DNA of 64,000 nt from Enchytraeus crypticus (taxonomy: Eukaryota; Annelida; Clitellata; Enchytraeida; Enchytraeidae): contig CAJHZI010000198.1 of assembly GCA_905160935.1 (NCBI GenBank), forward strand, positions 62,001-126,000. The letters are read 5' to 3'. The notes beneath the pieces were generated by a model that did no database searches, was not told the DNA's origin, and was given only the letters and a program-made list of their open reading frames with translations. Shown piece after piece: positions 21,801 through 31,395 of the stretch. The position numbers were made by a program, and so were the translations under genes. Every line of letters begins with the position of its first letter. The first letter of the stretch is position 1.

Positions 21801-24219
21801 TAAATTAAATAGTAGGTTGAGAATTGTCAATTAACTCAATAAGTACTTCATTATTATTTTTGAAACTCGTATGTCACAGGTCTGTGTAGACATTGTTCAG
21901 TGACGTGTAAACATACTGTGTGATGATGTCACAGGTCTGTGTAGACATTGTTCAGTGACGTGTGAACATACTGTGTGATGTCACAGGTCTGTGTAGACAT
22001 TGTTCAGTGACGTGTGAGCATACTGTGTGATGATGTCACAGGTCTGTGTAGACATTGTTCAGTGACGTGTGAACATACTGTGTGATGATACTGTACGTCA
22101 CAGGTCTATGTAGACATTGCTTAGTGACGTGTGAACATACTGTGTGATGATACTGTACGTTATAGGTCTATGCAGACATTGTTTAAACTACTCAAAGATC
22201 ATGGCCATTAGAAGGCCATTAGATTATGCGATAACAATAAATTGAATTGAATTGAATCACGTTTATTTCACTTCGGTAAAGTTGCCGAGTTTGTTTGGTA
22301 GTTTGCTATAGGAGGATTGGCTTTCCTGAGCCTAGTGATGAACCATGAGGACGGTTTCATGTCCCACAGGCTCCAAGTCTGCTTCATGTCCGTGGTCGCC
22401 TCTGTGACTCTGAAACAAATCATCATCACACACACTCCAGAAGTACCGTACTTCACTATATCTGTAAGCGTTAATCAGTTAATCAATCAATCAAACATAT
22501 CAATCAGTCTCATATGAGACAGATAACTTCATTTACACTCCTTAAATAGCTCACTTCACTCTCTAGGTAACTGCTAATAAATCAGTCAATTAACTAGGCT
22601 ATCTCTATTAACCACTCCATCGATAAATAGATAAATCAGTTAAAAAATGTCTAACAATTCGCTTTCACCCAAACTACTTCACTTGTCGTCAAGTGTGCAT
22701 AAATCAATCATTCAACGGATTAATCATTTGATTTACTCACCAATTAAACTCAAAAAGATCAGCACTCAAAATTCTATTTCACTATATGAATATCAATAGA
22801 TCAGTCATAATCAATTAATGAATGACATATTTTAAAATTTTCCATATAGTGTGATATTTATCATTTTCAGACCTGACTTTTTATCTGTTAATTGTAGTAA
22901 GTAGTATTTTATCTTTTATTTTGGGACAAATTTTATCCATTATATTATTATTTTATATTATATTAGTTCCCCGTTTAGTTCTCGGTCCCCGTGTTGTGCT
23001 CGGGTGTGGTTGGACCACTGCAGAATAGGGCAGCCGCAAACAATCTGCCGCGTGTACGTAAGGGGCGACTAAAGGCAGGAACTGAGGATGGCAAGAGGGG
23101 ACCCACCCCACCATGAAATATTCTCCTCCAGGATTAAATGGTAATTAATCCATCTAACTGAGGAAGGCAATGGGAAACCATCTCAGAAGCCATTTTTTCC
23201 CAAGCTATAGGCTACAAAAGGTATGGATAAGGCATAGAGTTTGTGAAGGGATTAACTTGTTGTTCTAAGGAGTGCTCTTATGGAACGAGAAAACAGACTT
23301 TGAGTATGAATATGTACCTTGAACCTGCCACTTGGCAGTGCATTGAAGAAGACTATATTAGTACGTCTTAAACTGTGTATGGTTTCAAAACTAGTTTCAA
23401 TTCTCTTACTTTAGAACTACACGGGCTTATGGCAACCGCAGGATTGTTGTTTGTCTATGACTAAGAGACTGAATCTGTCTTCTATTATAAACTATTTTGA
23501 CATGTTCGCTATACGATTATAGAGCTGATATTTTATTACTCTTACTAGGACATATTTGTTATCACTTTTCTAGGACTCGTATTTCATTACTCTTTCTTAA
23601 TCTTTCGAGGATTGGTTTGTTCTTTCTTGCACAGGTATGTCATCAAACCTTTTAGGACTGGCTTTTTATCACTCTTACTATCACTCTAGGACTAGTTTAT
23701 TATCACTCAAACATCAAACCTTTTAGGACTGATTTTTTCCAAGACCTTTTAGATCATCAAACCTTTTAGGACTGGTTTTTTATCACTCTTACTATCACTC
23801 TAGGACTAGTTTATTATCACTCTTATTATCACTCTATGACTAGTTTATTATCACTCTTACTATCACTCTAGGACTAGTTTATTATCACTCTTATTATCAC
23901 TCTATGACTAGTTTATTATCACTCCTATTATCACACTTGGACTCGTTTATTATCACTCTAGGACTGGTATTTTATCGGCATCCTGACGCTTCAGCTCGCA
24001 GTCAACTTCTACCAGGCCTTCCTCTCTCGTCTGCGCGATGGTCCACTGACCAGTCAAGGTATCTACGACGGCGACACGGCCTGGGAGAGGTTCATCAGTG
24101 TCTTCCAGAGGAGCGCCTGGCTCAGAACTGACATTGACCACGTCGCTGGATGGGTCTTCCTCGTCGTCTACGTCTGCTTCAGCATCCTCTGCGCCGTCTG
24201 GATTATCATCGTGGTATGA
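15847..24219 (+). CDS. Pentameric ligand-gated ion channel subunit lacking the Cys-loop cysteines
   Basis: Subunit of a pLGIC, a plasma-membrane channel. Supported exons are 17382-17504, 18884-19078, 20666-20926, 22302-22463 and 23962-24219 (stop TGA), all phase 0, giving 332 residues. A speculative first exon at 15847-15879 (MSAFSVDVVTK, then a GT donor, phase 0) would supply the start. The extracellular domain has VYVQVTFVKFGTIDAI and the loop A motif FWNPD (visible residues 51-55). The loop IQDMDGHHFPFDMQDLSV keeps FPFD, but the two canonical Cys positions are Gln94 and Leu108. RRPGFYIIHIF opens M1. M2 follows SHRLQVCF, M3 starts DWYFIGIL, the M3-M4 loop is short, and M4 ends IIIVV. Eukaryotic Cys-less members exist in invertebrates, so this is a divergent but known-type family. 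Ligand and ion selectivity cannot be read. There is no PAR motif before M2. The 5' end is uncertain. Confidence 0.85.
16449..16880. repeat. Degraded family C repeats, two adjacent
   Basis: gagtgctactatcgtcaata at 16450 and gagtgctaccatcctcaatg at 16788 each start a decayed family C copy, inside the proposed channel intron 1. A stem-loop with 13-bp arms (aaatctcaagaca and tgtcttgagattt) lies at about 16705-16733. Confidence 0.55.
16951..17180 (-). repeat. Interspersed repeat, family B
   Basis: Full-length reversed copy, from acacgcattatagtgaaatg through gggattcgaacccacg to ttaagacattct. Confidence 0.75.
17190..17400 (+). repeat. Tandem repeat (about 50 bp) that copies the channel exon A acceptor
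   Basis: Three to four units ending ctggtgcag, then aggtctatgtgcatgt. The last unit is the true border at 17381/17382, where the exon continues agaacggtctatgtgcaag. Earlier units therefore carry decoy acceptors plus a copy of the first exon bases. Confidence 0.8.
17725..17851 (-). repeat. tRNA-derived SINE, family A (channel intron)
   Basis: Reversed copy with ggttaacgtcag, gtgatgtcattgacgggcg, a B box in gatttgaaccccgc, and ttcgccactggcttc. Confidence 0.8.
17852..18590. other. Channel intron A/B, middle part
   Basis: AT-rich intronic sequence. Nothing recognised. Confidence 0.5.
18590..18850. repeat. (GACT)n-like degenerate tetranucleotide array before channel exon B
   Basis: ttgactgattgattaa-type units grade into actgactgactgactg and end about 35 bp before the acceptor at 18883. 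Confidence 0.85.
19140..19258 (+). mobile_element. 3' end of a non-LTR element, family E
   Basis: gatatggtatgggacaggaa, then gagaaagtctattcgtatcc, ttaagggaaaa and a (TGA)n end. The Trp/Asp-Arg-coding look of the first block suggests the C-terminus and 3' UTR of a LINE. Confidence 0.6.
19262..19384 (-). repeat. tRNA-derived SINE, family A, degraded
   Basis: Reversed: aagtttaacgtcagtttcc, a decayed middle with ggatttgaactctg (B box), then gaatttgcc. It directly follows the family E terminus. Confidence 0.6.
19385..19730. other. Channel intron B/C, AT-rich part
   Basis: Nothing recognised. Confidence 0.5.
19730..19880 (-). repeat. Interspersed repeat, family D fragment
   Basis: Degraded reversed copy with ttagccttaatcttggga, cttcctcattcgtctctta and caagacacac, matching the 5' half of the family D consensus. 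Confidence 0.5.
20100..20640. repeat. Degenerate array of about 27 bp before channel exon C
   Basis: About 18 drifting units on the theme ttattagcattgatctatac followed by attgattt, ending about 25 bp before the exon C acceptor at 20665. Confidence 0.8.
20954..21150. repeat. Interspersed repeat, family C
   Basis: Second well-preserved copy, inserted 28 bp after the exon C donor. Blocks gagtgctactgtcgtcca, aaaatccgggaattcagtcc and ggtctcagttcctgtgcaat match the copy at 3905-4115. Confidence 0.75.
21150..21872. other. Channel intron C/D, AT-rich part
   Basis: Nothing recognised besides a short local duplication of catctgcccattgacagaac type at about 21675-21715. Confidence 0.45.
21873..22185. 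repeat. 55-bp minisatellite, about 5.5 copies
   Basis: Unit core cacaggtctgtgtagacatt, gttcagtgacgtg and acatactgtgtgatgatgt. The last copies carry an insertion, tactgtac. It lies in the intron before channel exon D. Confidence 0.95.
22464..22976. other. Channel intron D/E, first part
   Basis: AT-rich with drifting caatcaatca and tcagtcaatt motifs right after the donor. Nothing else recognised. Confidence 0.5.
22977..23370 (+). repeat. Interspersed repeat, family D, best copy (channel intron D/E)
   Basis: Ordered blocks gtaaggggcgactaaaggca, aggcaatgggaaaccatctc, aagctataggctac, ggagtgctcttatgga and the end cctgccacttggcagtgca. The last block matches the 3' end of the RTE-like LINE at 57996-58540 (gcctgccagtaggcagtgca on the minus strand). 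Confidence 0.75.
23540..23980 (+). repeat. Tandem array copying the channel exon E acceptor
   Basis: Units of about 34-36 bp, ggactagtttattatcactc plus ttactatcactcta. They lead into the real acceptor tatcactctag at 23961, followed by exon bases gactggtattttatc. The first 15 exon bases match array unit gactggctttttatc at 13 of 15 positions, so the array and exon start share one origin. Confidence 0.85.
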
Positions 24220-24299
24220 AACAAATCAGTGCTAGAACTCAATGCGGGCTAGAAGAGATTGAATCTCACTTTCATTTCCTCCCCGGCGCTAAAAATGTG

Positions 24300-24417
24300 A
24301 AAATGTAAAAGAAAACCTCCGTAAATTGGAATTTAAAATATTCTAAGCTTCTTGAGATCTAGCGCTGTAAGAGCATCGCTCTATGTGATACAGCCTAATA
24401 GAGCAAACATCTTCACT
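24300..24417. other. Channel 3' flank
   Basis: 3' UTR or flanking sequence. No nearby canonical aataaa was found before about 24903. Confidence 0.4.
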
Positions 24418-24534
24418 GAACTGGTACGTCAGTAAGTTGTCCAAGTATGGATCAGAAGGTGCAGGGTTTAAATCTAGTAATCGTTCCAGTAACTGGCACG
24501 CATTCGAGACAGGAAATTTATATCAAACTGTGCC
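24418..24534 (+). repeat. tRNA-derived SINE, family A, degraded
   Basis: actggtacgtcagtaag, gtatggatcagaaggtgcag, gggtttaaatct (B box) and a decayed tail, gacaggaaatttatatcaaa. Confidence 0.5.
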
Positions 24535-25619
24535 GTGTCCTTTAACTTCTGCTGTTATGCCACAATTCTATAGGCAGTGGTGGTACAGGAGAAGATTAGG
24601 AAGATAATACAAAACAAAATGCAAACCCCATTTCATACAATAGTGAAACTTAATTATGTAATCTAATTCTAATTTGTACCGCTGTACTTTCTTTAGTATA
24701 GTAAATACTATAGTATATAGGGGTACAACGGTGATTGTCTATACCTCTTTAAGTCAGAATGTTGAAAGCTCTTAAACACACGTCCTTCATGTCAACGACT
24801 GTTCAATTTTAAACTCCACATTAATTCACTGAAGCAATCCGTAGCAGCATTTGACGTCAACATTAAAATTTGTTTAGGATTTAGAGCAAGAAGGATTTAT
24901 GATTTAATAAATGTTTTAAAATTGTTTATGTTTTTGCTAATTTAAAGCCATACGGAAGAAGACGTGAGATGAATAGGCTTGAGTCCGTGTACAAGGTTAG
25001 ATCTAATATTTTATTTTCATTCCGTTGCCAACATTTAAATTTATTTCATTTTGCATTAAAAATTGATGCCCTAATTTCATATATAGAGTATTAGTTAAAC
25101 ATTGTTTCTTAATATATGCTCTAATCTTTGCGCGAACTTTTAAATTACTTGATTCAAAATTTCAATTTCTTTATTACAGAAGATTTCCGAAAATTAAAAG
25201 CAAAGCTTATAAAATTAAAAGCCATAATATTATGAAAATTAGTCAAAATAGTTGAAGGAATGTATATAACATAGAATTATTTTTATATATCTTATGCTAT
25301 AATTATATTGATATTGATAAATATTGGTATATTTGAATATATTTTACCAGTAGGTCTTGCAGTGCGTGTTCTAAATGAATAGATCTATGAGTGAAGTTAT
25401 TATAGACATTAGCGCATTTGCTTAAGGATTCAGCAATGTATTATTTAATGTAATTCTTCAAATAGTGTTATCAGCTATTTAAATAATTAAAAAATATTAG
25501 CTATCTAGTTTAGAAGTTCTGTTCAGTTTAAACTTCAGGAACTATGATATTTGAAAAACTGATAAAAATAGAAAATTTGATAAATAAATACCCAAAATTT
25601 TTATAATAAAAGGTTCTTC
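24535..25619. other. Intergenic AT-rich stretch
   Basis: No gene or repeat family recognised. Confidence 0.5.
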
Positions 25620-25659
25620 TTCAATTTGGAGCGCAATATATTAGACTGCTATGTGTTTT

Positions 25660-26055
25660 GTGATTCTGAAGGAAAGAAGATACCAGGAGACTACAGATAT
25701 CGGAAATATGGATATGGAGAAGAATGGAAAGGATTAGCTAGACTTAAAAGGTTACATATAAGGAAGTTAAGGAGAGAGTTCGTACAAATAGACAGTTGTT
25801 AAATGCATTAAGAAACAGGAAGAAGATTTGGATATATATATGACAAAATTTAAGAGAGGAAAGTCGACAAAAAGAGGTCATAGCAGGAAGTATGGAAGGA
25901 ATTACAGGCAGAGGCTAGCCGAGATTAGGAATTTTAGATGATTTAAAGATCAACTCATATGTGGACGTCAAGAGAAAAGCAGAAGACAGAGAAGAGTGGA
26001 GTCATAAACCAAGGGCCTGCCAGTAGGCATTGCGCTAAGAGACAGAGTAGTGATT
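25660..26055 (+). mobile_element. RTE-like LINE C-terminal fragment, decayed
   Basis: Nucleotide-level match to the element at 57996-58540 (which lies on the opposite strand). Shared blocks are gaaatatggatatggagaag, aacaggaagaagatttggat, gatgatttaaagatcaactc and agggcctgccagtaggca. Stops and frameshifts are throughout. Confidence 0.7.
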
Positions 26056-26465
26056 TGTCGCATGGAAAGTTTAATAATTAATCTATAACTTGCCTCAGCG
26101 ATGATAGCTCGAGTTATTTAAGACATCGCGAAGCATTCTGGTGCTTCTGAACCTTGACGTTAAACTCACTGCAACATACATGTAACTCTACCTACATAAC
26201 TTTAAAGGCTCCTTCTTTGTTGATATAGTAAATCATCGACGTGTATAAATTATTTTGTACTGAATCTATGCAATCAATAATACTGTAATTTGATAGCTTA
26301 TAAAACCATTTAATATCCTTTGCCTATCAGCTCGTGTCACCTGGCGACGACACAAACTTATTTTATAAGAGATTGCACTTTTAATACGGTGTTAACCAAT
26401 GGTTTCTCGTCATCATTAAAGTAACCATCAAACAAAAGAATTAATATAGAAAAATATCAGCACTT

Positions 26466-26600
26466 AGAGTGCTACAATCATCAATCACAGCATCGAGCAC
26501 TATTGAGACAAATCCAAGCCGACGGGAAAAAAGAGTAGTCCAGACACGATGCAAAAGTGTAGAAAATAAGTCCAAAGACGTGAGGCTAAGTTAACTGGGT
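26466..26600. repeat. Interspersed repeat, family C, degraded
   Basis: Starts agagtgctacaatcatcaat, then gagcacta, aaatccaagccgac and cacgatgcaaaa. Confidence 0.5.
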
Positions 26601-26769
26601 AGAGCTAATGATTTCCTAATTAAAGTCGATAAGAGCGCCTCTTTTCAATATGATAAGGATACACGCATTGACTAATATTTTGCACATTTGTATTTTTTAT
26701 AATCGGATTCAACTACACAGTCTGGAAGGAAGGATCATCTGCGCAAGTCTCGCCTGTCAACAAGACTCG

Positions 26770-27435
26770 TCAATGAAGAGGTCGAGACAGAGGTCTAATC
26801 TGTCAGCTGACTGTCAGAGGTCTAGTCTGTCAGCTGACTGTCAGAGGTCTAATCTGTCAGAGGTCTAGTATGACAGTGGTCTAGTCTGACAGAGGTCTAG
26901 TCTGACAGAGGTCTAGTCTGTCAGAGATCTAGTCTGACAGAGGTCTAGTCTGATATAGGTCGAGTCTGTCAGAGATCTAGTCTGTCAGAGGTCTAGTCTG
27001 ACAGAGGTCTAGTCTGTCAGAGGTCTAGTCTGATATAGGTCTAGTCAGTCAGAGGTCTAGTCTGATATAGGTCTAGTCTTTCAGAGATTTAATCTGTCAG
27101 AGATCTAGTCTGTCAGAGGTCTAGTCTGTCAGAGGTCTAGTCTGACAGAGGTCTAGCAGGTCTAGTCTTTCAGAGGTCTAGTATATCAGAGGTCTAGTCT
27201 GACAGAGGTCTAGTATGTCAGAGGTCTAGTCTGACAGAGGTCTAGCAGGTCTAGTCTTTCAGAGGTCTAGTATATCAGAGGTCTAGTCTGTCAGAAGTCT
27301 AGTATGTCAGAGGTCTAGCCTGTCAGAGGTCTAGTCCGTCAGAGGTCTAGTCTGTCAGAGGTCTAGTATGTCAGAGGTCTAGTATGTCAGAGGTCTAGTC
27401 TGTCAGAGGTCTAGTCTGACAGAGGTCTAATAAGT
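26770..27435. repeat. 16-bp minisatellite, about 40 copies
   Basis: Unit agaggtctagtctgtc with variants gacag, gatat and tatgtc. The left end has a longer form that includes agctgactgtc. Confidence 0.95.
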
Positions 27436-27644
27436 ATGACAGAGCCTGGAAAGAGTGATCACGTGACTAAAGATTGAGTCCCAGGTGGGCTCAGTCTTGT
27501 AGAGAAATAGTCTAGATTCTCTTCTCCAGGAAAACAATTGCAAGCAGTACTGATAATGTGTGAGTATTATTGGGCCGCAAGGTCTAGCTAAGAGATAATA
27601 ATAATTAATAAAATTGTCCGTTGTGATCAGTTTAACATAAACCC

Positions 27645-27777
27645 TTTGCCAACAACATGCCAACAAGCCGGTTGGCATATTGTTCGACATGGGGTCAGTA
27701 GATGTAGGTTTCAAATCCATAGCCGTACCCATAATTGACTTGTTATAAGAAGGAAACTGACGTTTAACTTGGCTTTA
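27645..27777 (+). repeat. tRNA-derived SINE, family A
   Basis: gccggttggcatattgttcg, gtttcaaatccatagc (B box), and tail gaaggaaactgacgtttaac. Confidence 0.65.
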
Positions 27778-28129
27778 GCTGTTTAGTTTTAATTTCATGC
27801 CCTGGTGCTTTCAAGAATAAAGGAATTTGAGGCTCAGAATCTGCTTAATATTAATTTTGTTAAATTGTATCTTATTTTATAAGTATATTAAAATGTAATT
27901 ACTGCAAAATTAACTCTTCTTCTATTATTTTCATCTACATGTAAATAATAGGAAAGCGTCTGTACTTTGTATAGATGAATGTGCATAAATTTATAGGGTA
28001 TCGAACAATGACAGAAATATTGTCTCAAAAATTACTATTACTGATTGAAAAACTTACTTTTATATCTTTGTTATGTCTTAATACTCTCGTGTTTTGGCAG
28101 AAACACTGGTGAATAGAATAACTGCAAAC

Positions 28130-28350
28130 TGCACGTGTCGTAAGAGGGGATTTAGCAAGAACTTAAGAAGGCAACTGGAAACCAACTCAGAAACCCAGAA
28201 GTCATATTATTCACAAGCTATAGGCTACATTACAGTGAGTATAAGGATAAATTTCTGTGAAAGAATTAATTCGCTATTCGACGGAATTCTTTTCATGGAG
28301 CTTGAAAACCTGTAAATAGGAATATGCGCCATGGACCGCTGGACATCTTA
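28130..28350 (+). repeat. Interspersed repeat, family D
   Basis: cgtaagaggggatttagcaa, gaaggcaactggaaaccaac, cacaagctataggctacat and atgcgccatggaccgctgg align in order with 22977-23370. Confidence 0.65.
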
Positions 28351-28921
28351 CGTTCATGTGATTGATGTGATTCTAGATTGCTGGCCTACTGCAATTAATT
28401 GTGAAATTTAAACAATTGACAAATGAAATCTTTACTTCTTCTAAAGTAGTCTAATTTCTGAAACTTTAACGGATCGAAAAATTACCTCAGTTCCTTTTCA
28501 AGCTAAGAGCCTATAATTACGTGTATAGAATGGAAACTCCGTATTAATAAATTAATTTTCTTTCCCTAACGAGCTTAACTGCTATCAATTATGTGAACAA
28601 GAATTTATATCTCGGAGCTCCAGAGTTGGGTTACATAAAAGAGGAAATCTCAGCCAAGTACATGAAAAGAACAAGAGGCTTGTTTTAAGCGCTCTATTAC
28701 ATTTCACTTGGTATGAGTCAGAATACAGGAAGGTATAGTTTATATTCTGAAGTTCCGGATTCACTTGAAGCTGTTTACACAATATTATCAATGCATTCTG
28801 ATAATACGCATGCGTAATTCAATCAAAGGTTCAAAAGTTATTCTGATGCTCGTAAACCTTCAAATAGTAGCTTATTCTATACTAGTACGAGAGGGAGGAA
28901 CTGTGCCGTATCATTCGATCA

Positions 28922-28978
28922 ATCAATAAAAATTTAACGTCCGGTTCCTCACCAAAAGGCAATGTCAGGGACGACATT
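28922..28978 (-). mobile_element. CR1/L2-type LINE 3' tail
   Basis: atttaacgtccggttcctca, then ggcaatgtcagggacg, preceded by a (TCAA)n-like end. Only the trailer survives. Confidence 0.6.
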
Positions 28979-29084
28979 GTATCATTCAATTTATGCTTTA
29001 AATAACGATCACTATTTCATAAATGTTATAAAGATAATTGCAGCTTGAGTAAAGATAATCAGTTAATATGGCCCGTTTAACTGA

Positions 29085-29240
29085 GTAAGACAACGGGAAA
29101 CCATCTCAGGGACTATATTTTTCTCAAACTATATGTTGCATAAGGTATCAGTAAGGCATAGCCTTCTGCTAAGGGATTAGCGTGTTAATCGATGGAGTGC
29201 TGGATATAGAGCGTGAAAGCTGACTTGGCCGAACACTAAA
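29085..29240 (+). repeat. Interspersed repeat, family D
   Basis: gacaacgggaaaccatctca, gcataaggtatcagtaaggc, gatggagtgctggatat and agcgtgaaagc. Confidence 0.6.
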
Positions 29241-29286
29241 GTGAGATGGAGCAGACTTTTTTGTATCCTTATTCTTCTTCTGGGAT

Positions 29287-29365
29287 CAATCAATAAGCAT
29301 TTAACATCCAGTTTCCGGGTTTCCCTGCATCTAGCGAAGTCAGGAACGTCTCAAGCAGACTTTGC
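29287..29365 (-). mobile_element. CR1/L2-type LINE 3' tail, degraded
   Basis: caatcaataagcatttaaca, tccagtttccgg and gcgaagtcaggaacgtctc. It lies close to the family D copy and the other tail at 28922, so the region is a nest of elements. Confidence 0.5.
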
Positions 29366-30340
29366 ACCAACAGACGGAAGTATTGTTCATTGGAATGCCA
29401 AATGTCATCAGTCTACTATAAATGTGTTCCTGAACAACTATTTTAATATATTCACGTGTGAAAACATCTCAAGTTCATAGAAACTCTCCGATAGGCATAT
29501 CAGTGTACATTAATAACAGTACATGTAATAATTTTCGGGCATTAGTTACTAGTCAAAGCGGCTGTTACTATAGTATATGCCTAGTGGATATATTCACGAC
29601 ACAAATTTCTTTACTCTTCAATATTGATCGGAGCTAAAACACCATTATTTAGGTCAAATTAGATAAGAATAAACTTAACTAATCTTTGTGAAAATGTGTA
29701 AATGTCCAGCTTAGAGTAGGATATAATGGTAGAAAAATACGTAGACTATGAGAGTAATGTATGGCTTTAAAAAGAGGAAATTGGTCATAGGACCAACTTC
29801 CTAGTCGATAACATTCACCTCAGAGAGCACAAGGCACATTGCTAATATGGATGTGTTCTTGGACCTGCTATCCGACAGAATATCAAGTAAGTGAACAACA
29901 TAACTGCTTGGAATAAATTAATAACCAGACAGAGCCTTTGAATGTCAACTTTCGCTTCCTGATTTCCTCTCCCCCCTCGTTTTTCTTTGATTCATAAGAG
30001 ATTATAGGTCTAAAGCAAAAATGGATATTCTGATTTTTAGGAGTTAATATAATTGAAATATCCGTTTTCCGAAAAAAGAGATGAAAGATTGGAGAAATGA
30101 TAATTAATTTAATTTTTACCCAACGGGTCAAAGTGTGGAGTGAGCCTAAATTTGATGAGCCATTCGTGCAAAACACTCAGAATTTATAAACTGCTAGAGG
30201 GTAATCATTTTATTGGAAGACCGGGAGTTATTGTAGAATAGGATTATATGATGATTCAAGAAGTCTTTAGTACTTGTTACAAATTGCAGGAAAAGTAAAC
30301 TCAGAATATGATATTGCAGGAGTTCCCTCTCTAATTTCAT
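29366..30340. other. Intergenic stretch
   Basis: No gene recognised. The minus-strand open frame at 29883-30176 looks compositional. Confidence 0.45.
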
Positions 30341-30344
30341 GACA

Positions 30345-30400
30345 GGCAATGGGAAACCACCTCAGAAGCCATATGTTTTCCTAGCAAGAGGCTAGATTAA
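30345..30400 (+). repeat. Family D fragment
   Basis: acaggcaatgggaaaccacc, then tcagaagccatatgttttcc: only the central block of family D. Confidence 0.55.
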
Positions 30401-30534
30401 GGCAACAAAGATGGCAGCATAACTATCACAAAACTACTGATTGCAACTGTTAATCTGTTATATTGTCAAATACAAATAAAGGTACGTATGCAAGGAGACC
30501 AAAGCTGAGTTTGACTTCATTTTCACTTTTCGGA

Positions 30535-30660
30535 ACAGATGCAAGGACTGCGAGCATGTCTGAGATGCAGAAGGTCATCAATTCAAATCCCAGCCAGAGC
30601 GTCTCTGAGAGTTTCTCTTGCGATAAGGTAACATAAGTTACATTTAGCTTTATTGCTTTA
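30535..30660 (+). repeat. Possible tRNA-like SINE fragment
   Basis: aattcaaatcccagcc resembles a B box, preceded by gcgagcatgtctgagatgc. It does not match family A tails well, so assignment is weak. Confidence 0.3.
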
Positions 30661-30817
30661 AAGCCTCGTCATTGTTTCATGATATCCATACGAGTCGAGC
30701 TTTGAACCTGAGCATTATGTCTCAGTAGTCAAAGACCAAACCTATAACGGTGCTAGTCCGGTGATCAAAAAACCATCAGGCAAAATGAAAAAATTTATGG
30801 CGGGAAGAGATATGTTT

Positions 30818-31051
30818 TCAACTTACAACGGAAAGTGGAAGTAGTAGAACATGAGCGAAGATCAGGAGGCAGAGAGTTTTCCAAACAGTAGGAACTGAAA
30901 AAGAAAATGAAAGCCTACCTATGGACATTAGAATATTGGGAAATGTGGTATCATAGAATAGTGAGCAATTTAGAAGAGAAGGTTGATATTGGATTAGGAG
31001 ATCGGAAAGGTAAGAAGGTTTACCAATGGTAAGTGTTTTGAAAATTAACAA
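30818..31051 (-). mobile_element. CR1/L2-type LINE, C-terminal RT-domain fragment
   Basis: A 77-codon minus-strand frame contains KPSYLSDLLIQYQPS, then GRLSFSFSVPTVWKTL. These correspond to the family's C-terminal YLSDLL..Y.P and G.R.FS..AP.LWN.LP motifs. It is the part missing from the copy at 9985-10715. Many key positions are mutated, and the fragment is dead. Confidence 0.7.
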
Positions 31052-31198
31052 TGCGATTTTATAATTATATCACATATCAAGCAGGTAAATCATGTATCAC
31101 ACATGTATATCATGTGTATATCTGTCTCAGAAAGTTCAGTTTAATGTGACAAAGTTTAATGTACCGGTTAACTAATAAGAACAAAAAAGCTTCCGTTT

Positions 31199-31395
31199 AG
31201 CGTGCCGTATATCCCTATTCGGGGTTGACACGAAGGGGACTGGATAGGAAATGGAACATTAAGGTCGGCCATCCATCGGCCTGACACTACCAGCATTCGC
31301 ATCTCGGTAGAGAAAAACCCACCCCTCAATGCAGTCTCTAACTCGCGACCTCTCGTTCAAGAGGCGAGCTCTCTACCCACTGCGTCACGATGCGT
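31199..31395 (-). repeat. tRNA-derived SINE of a different family (family F)
   Basis: Read on the minus strand, the head gacgcagtgggtagagagct is a strong tRNA A box. gcctcttgaacgagaggtcg forms an anticodon-arm-like hairpin, and gcgagttagagact is a decayed B box. A tRNA-unrelated body ending near tcccctattcgg-type sequence follows. No other copy is seen here. Confidence 0.7.

Noticed and set aside
22302-22316. Acceptors ctatag or ataggag for channel exon D
   Set aside because: Both leave the wrong phase and delete about five residues of M1; the upstream ttggtag acceptor at 22,301 gives a full-length M1.
31199-31395. True tRNA gene on the minus strand
   Set aside because: A-box region and anticodon-like arm are good, but the T-arm is decayed, no acceptor stem closes, and an unrelated body follows; better explained as a SINE.
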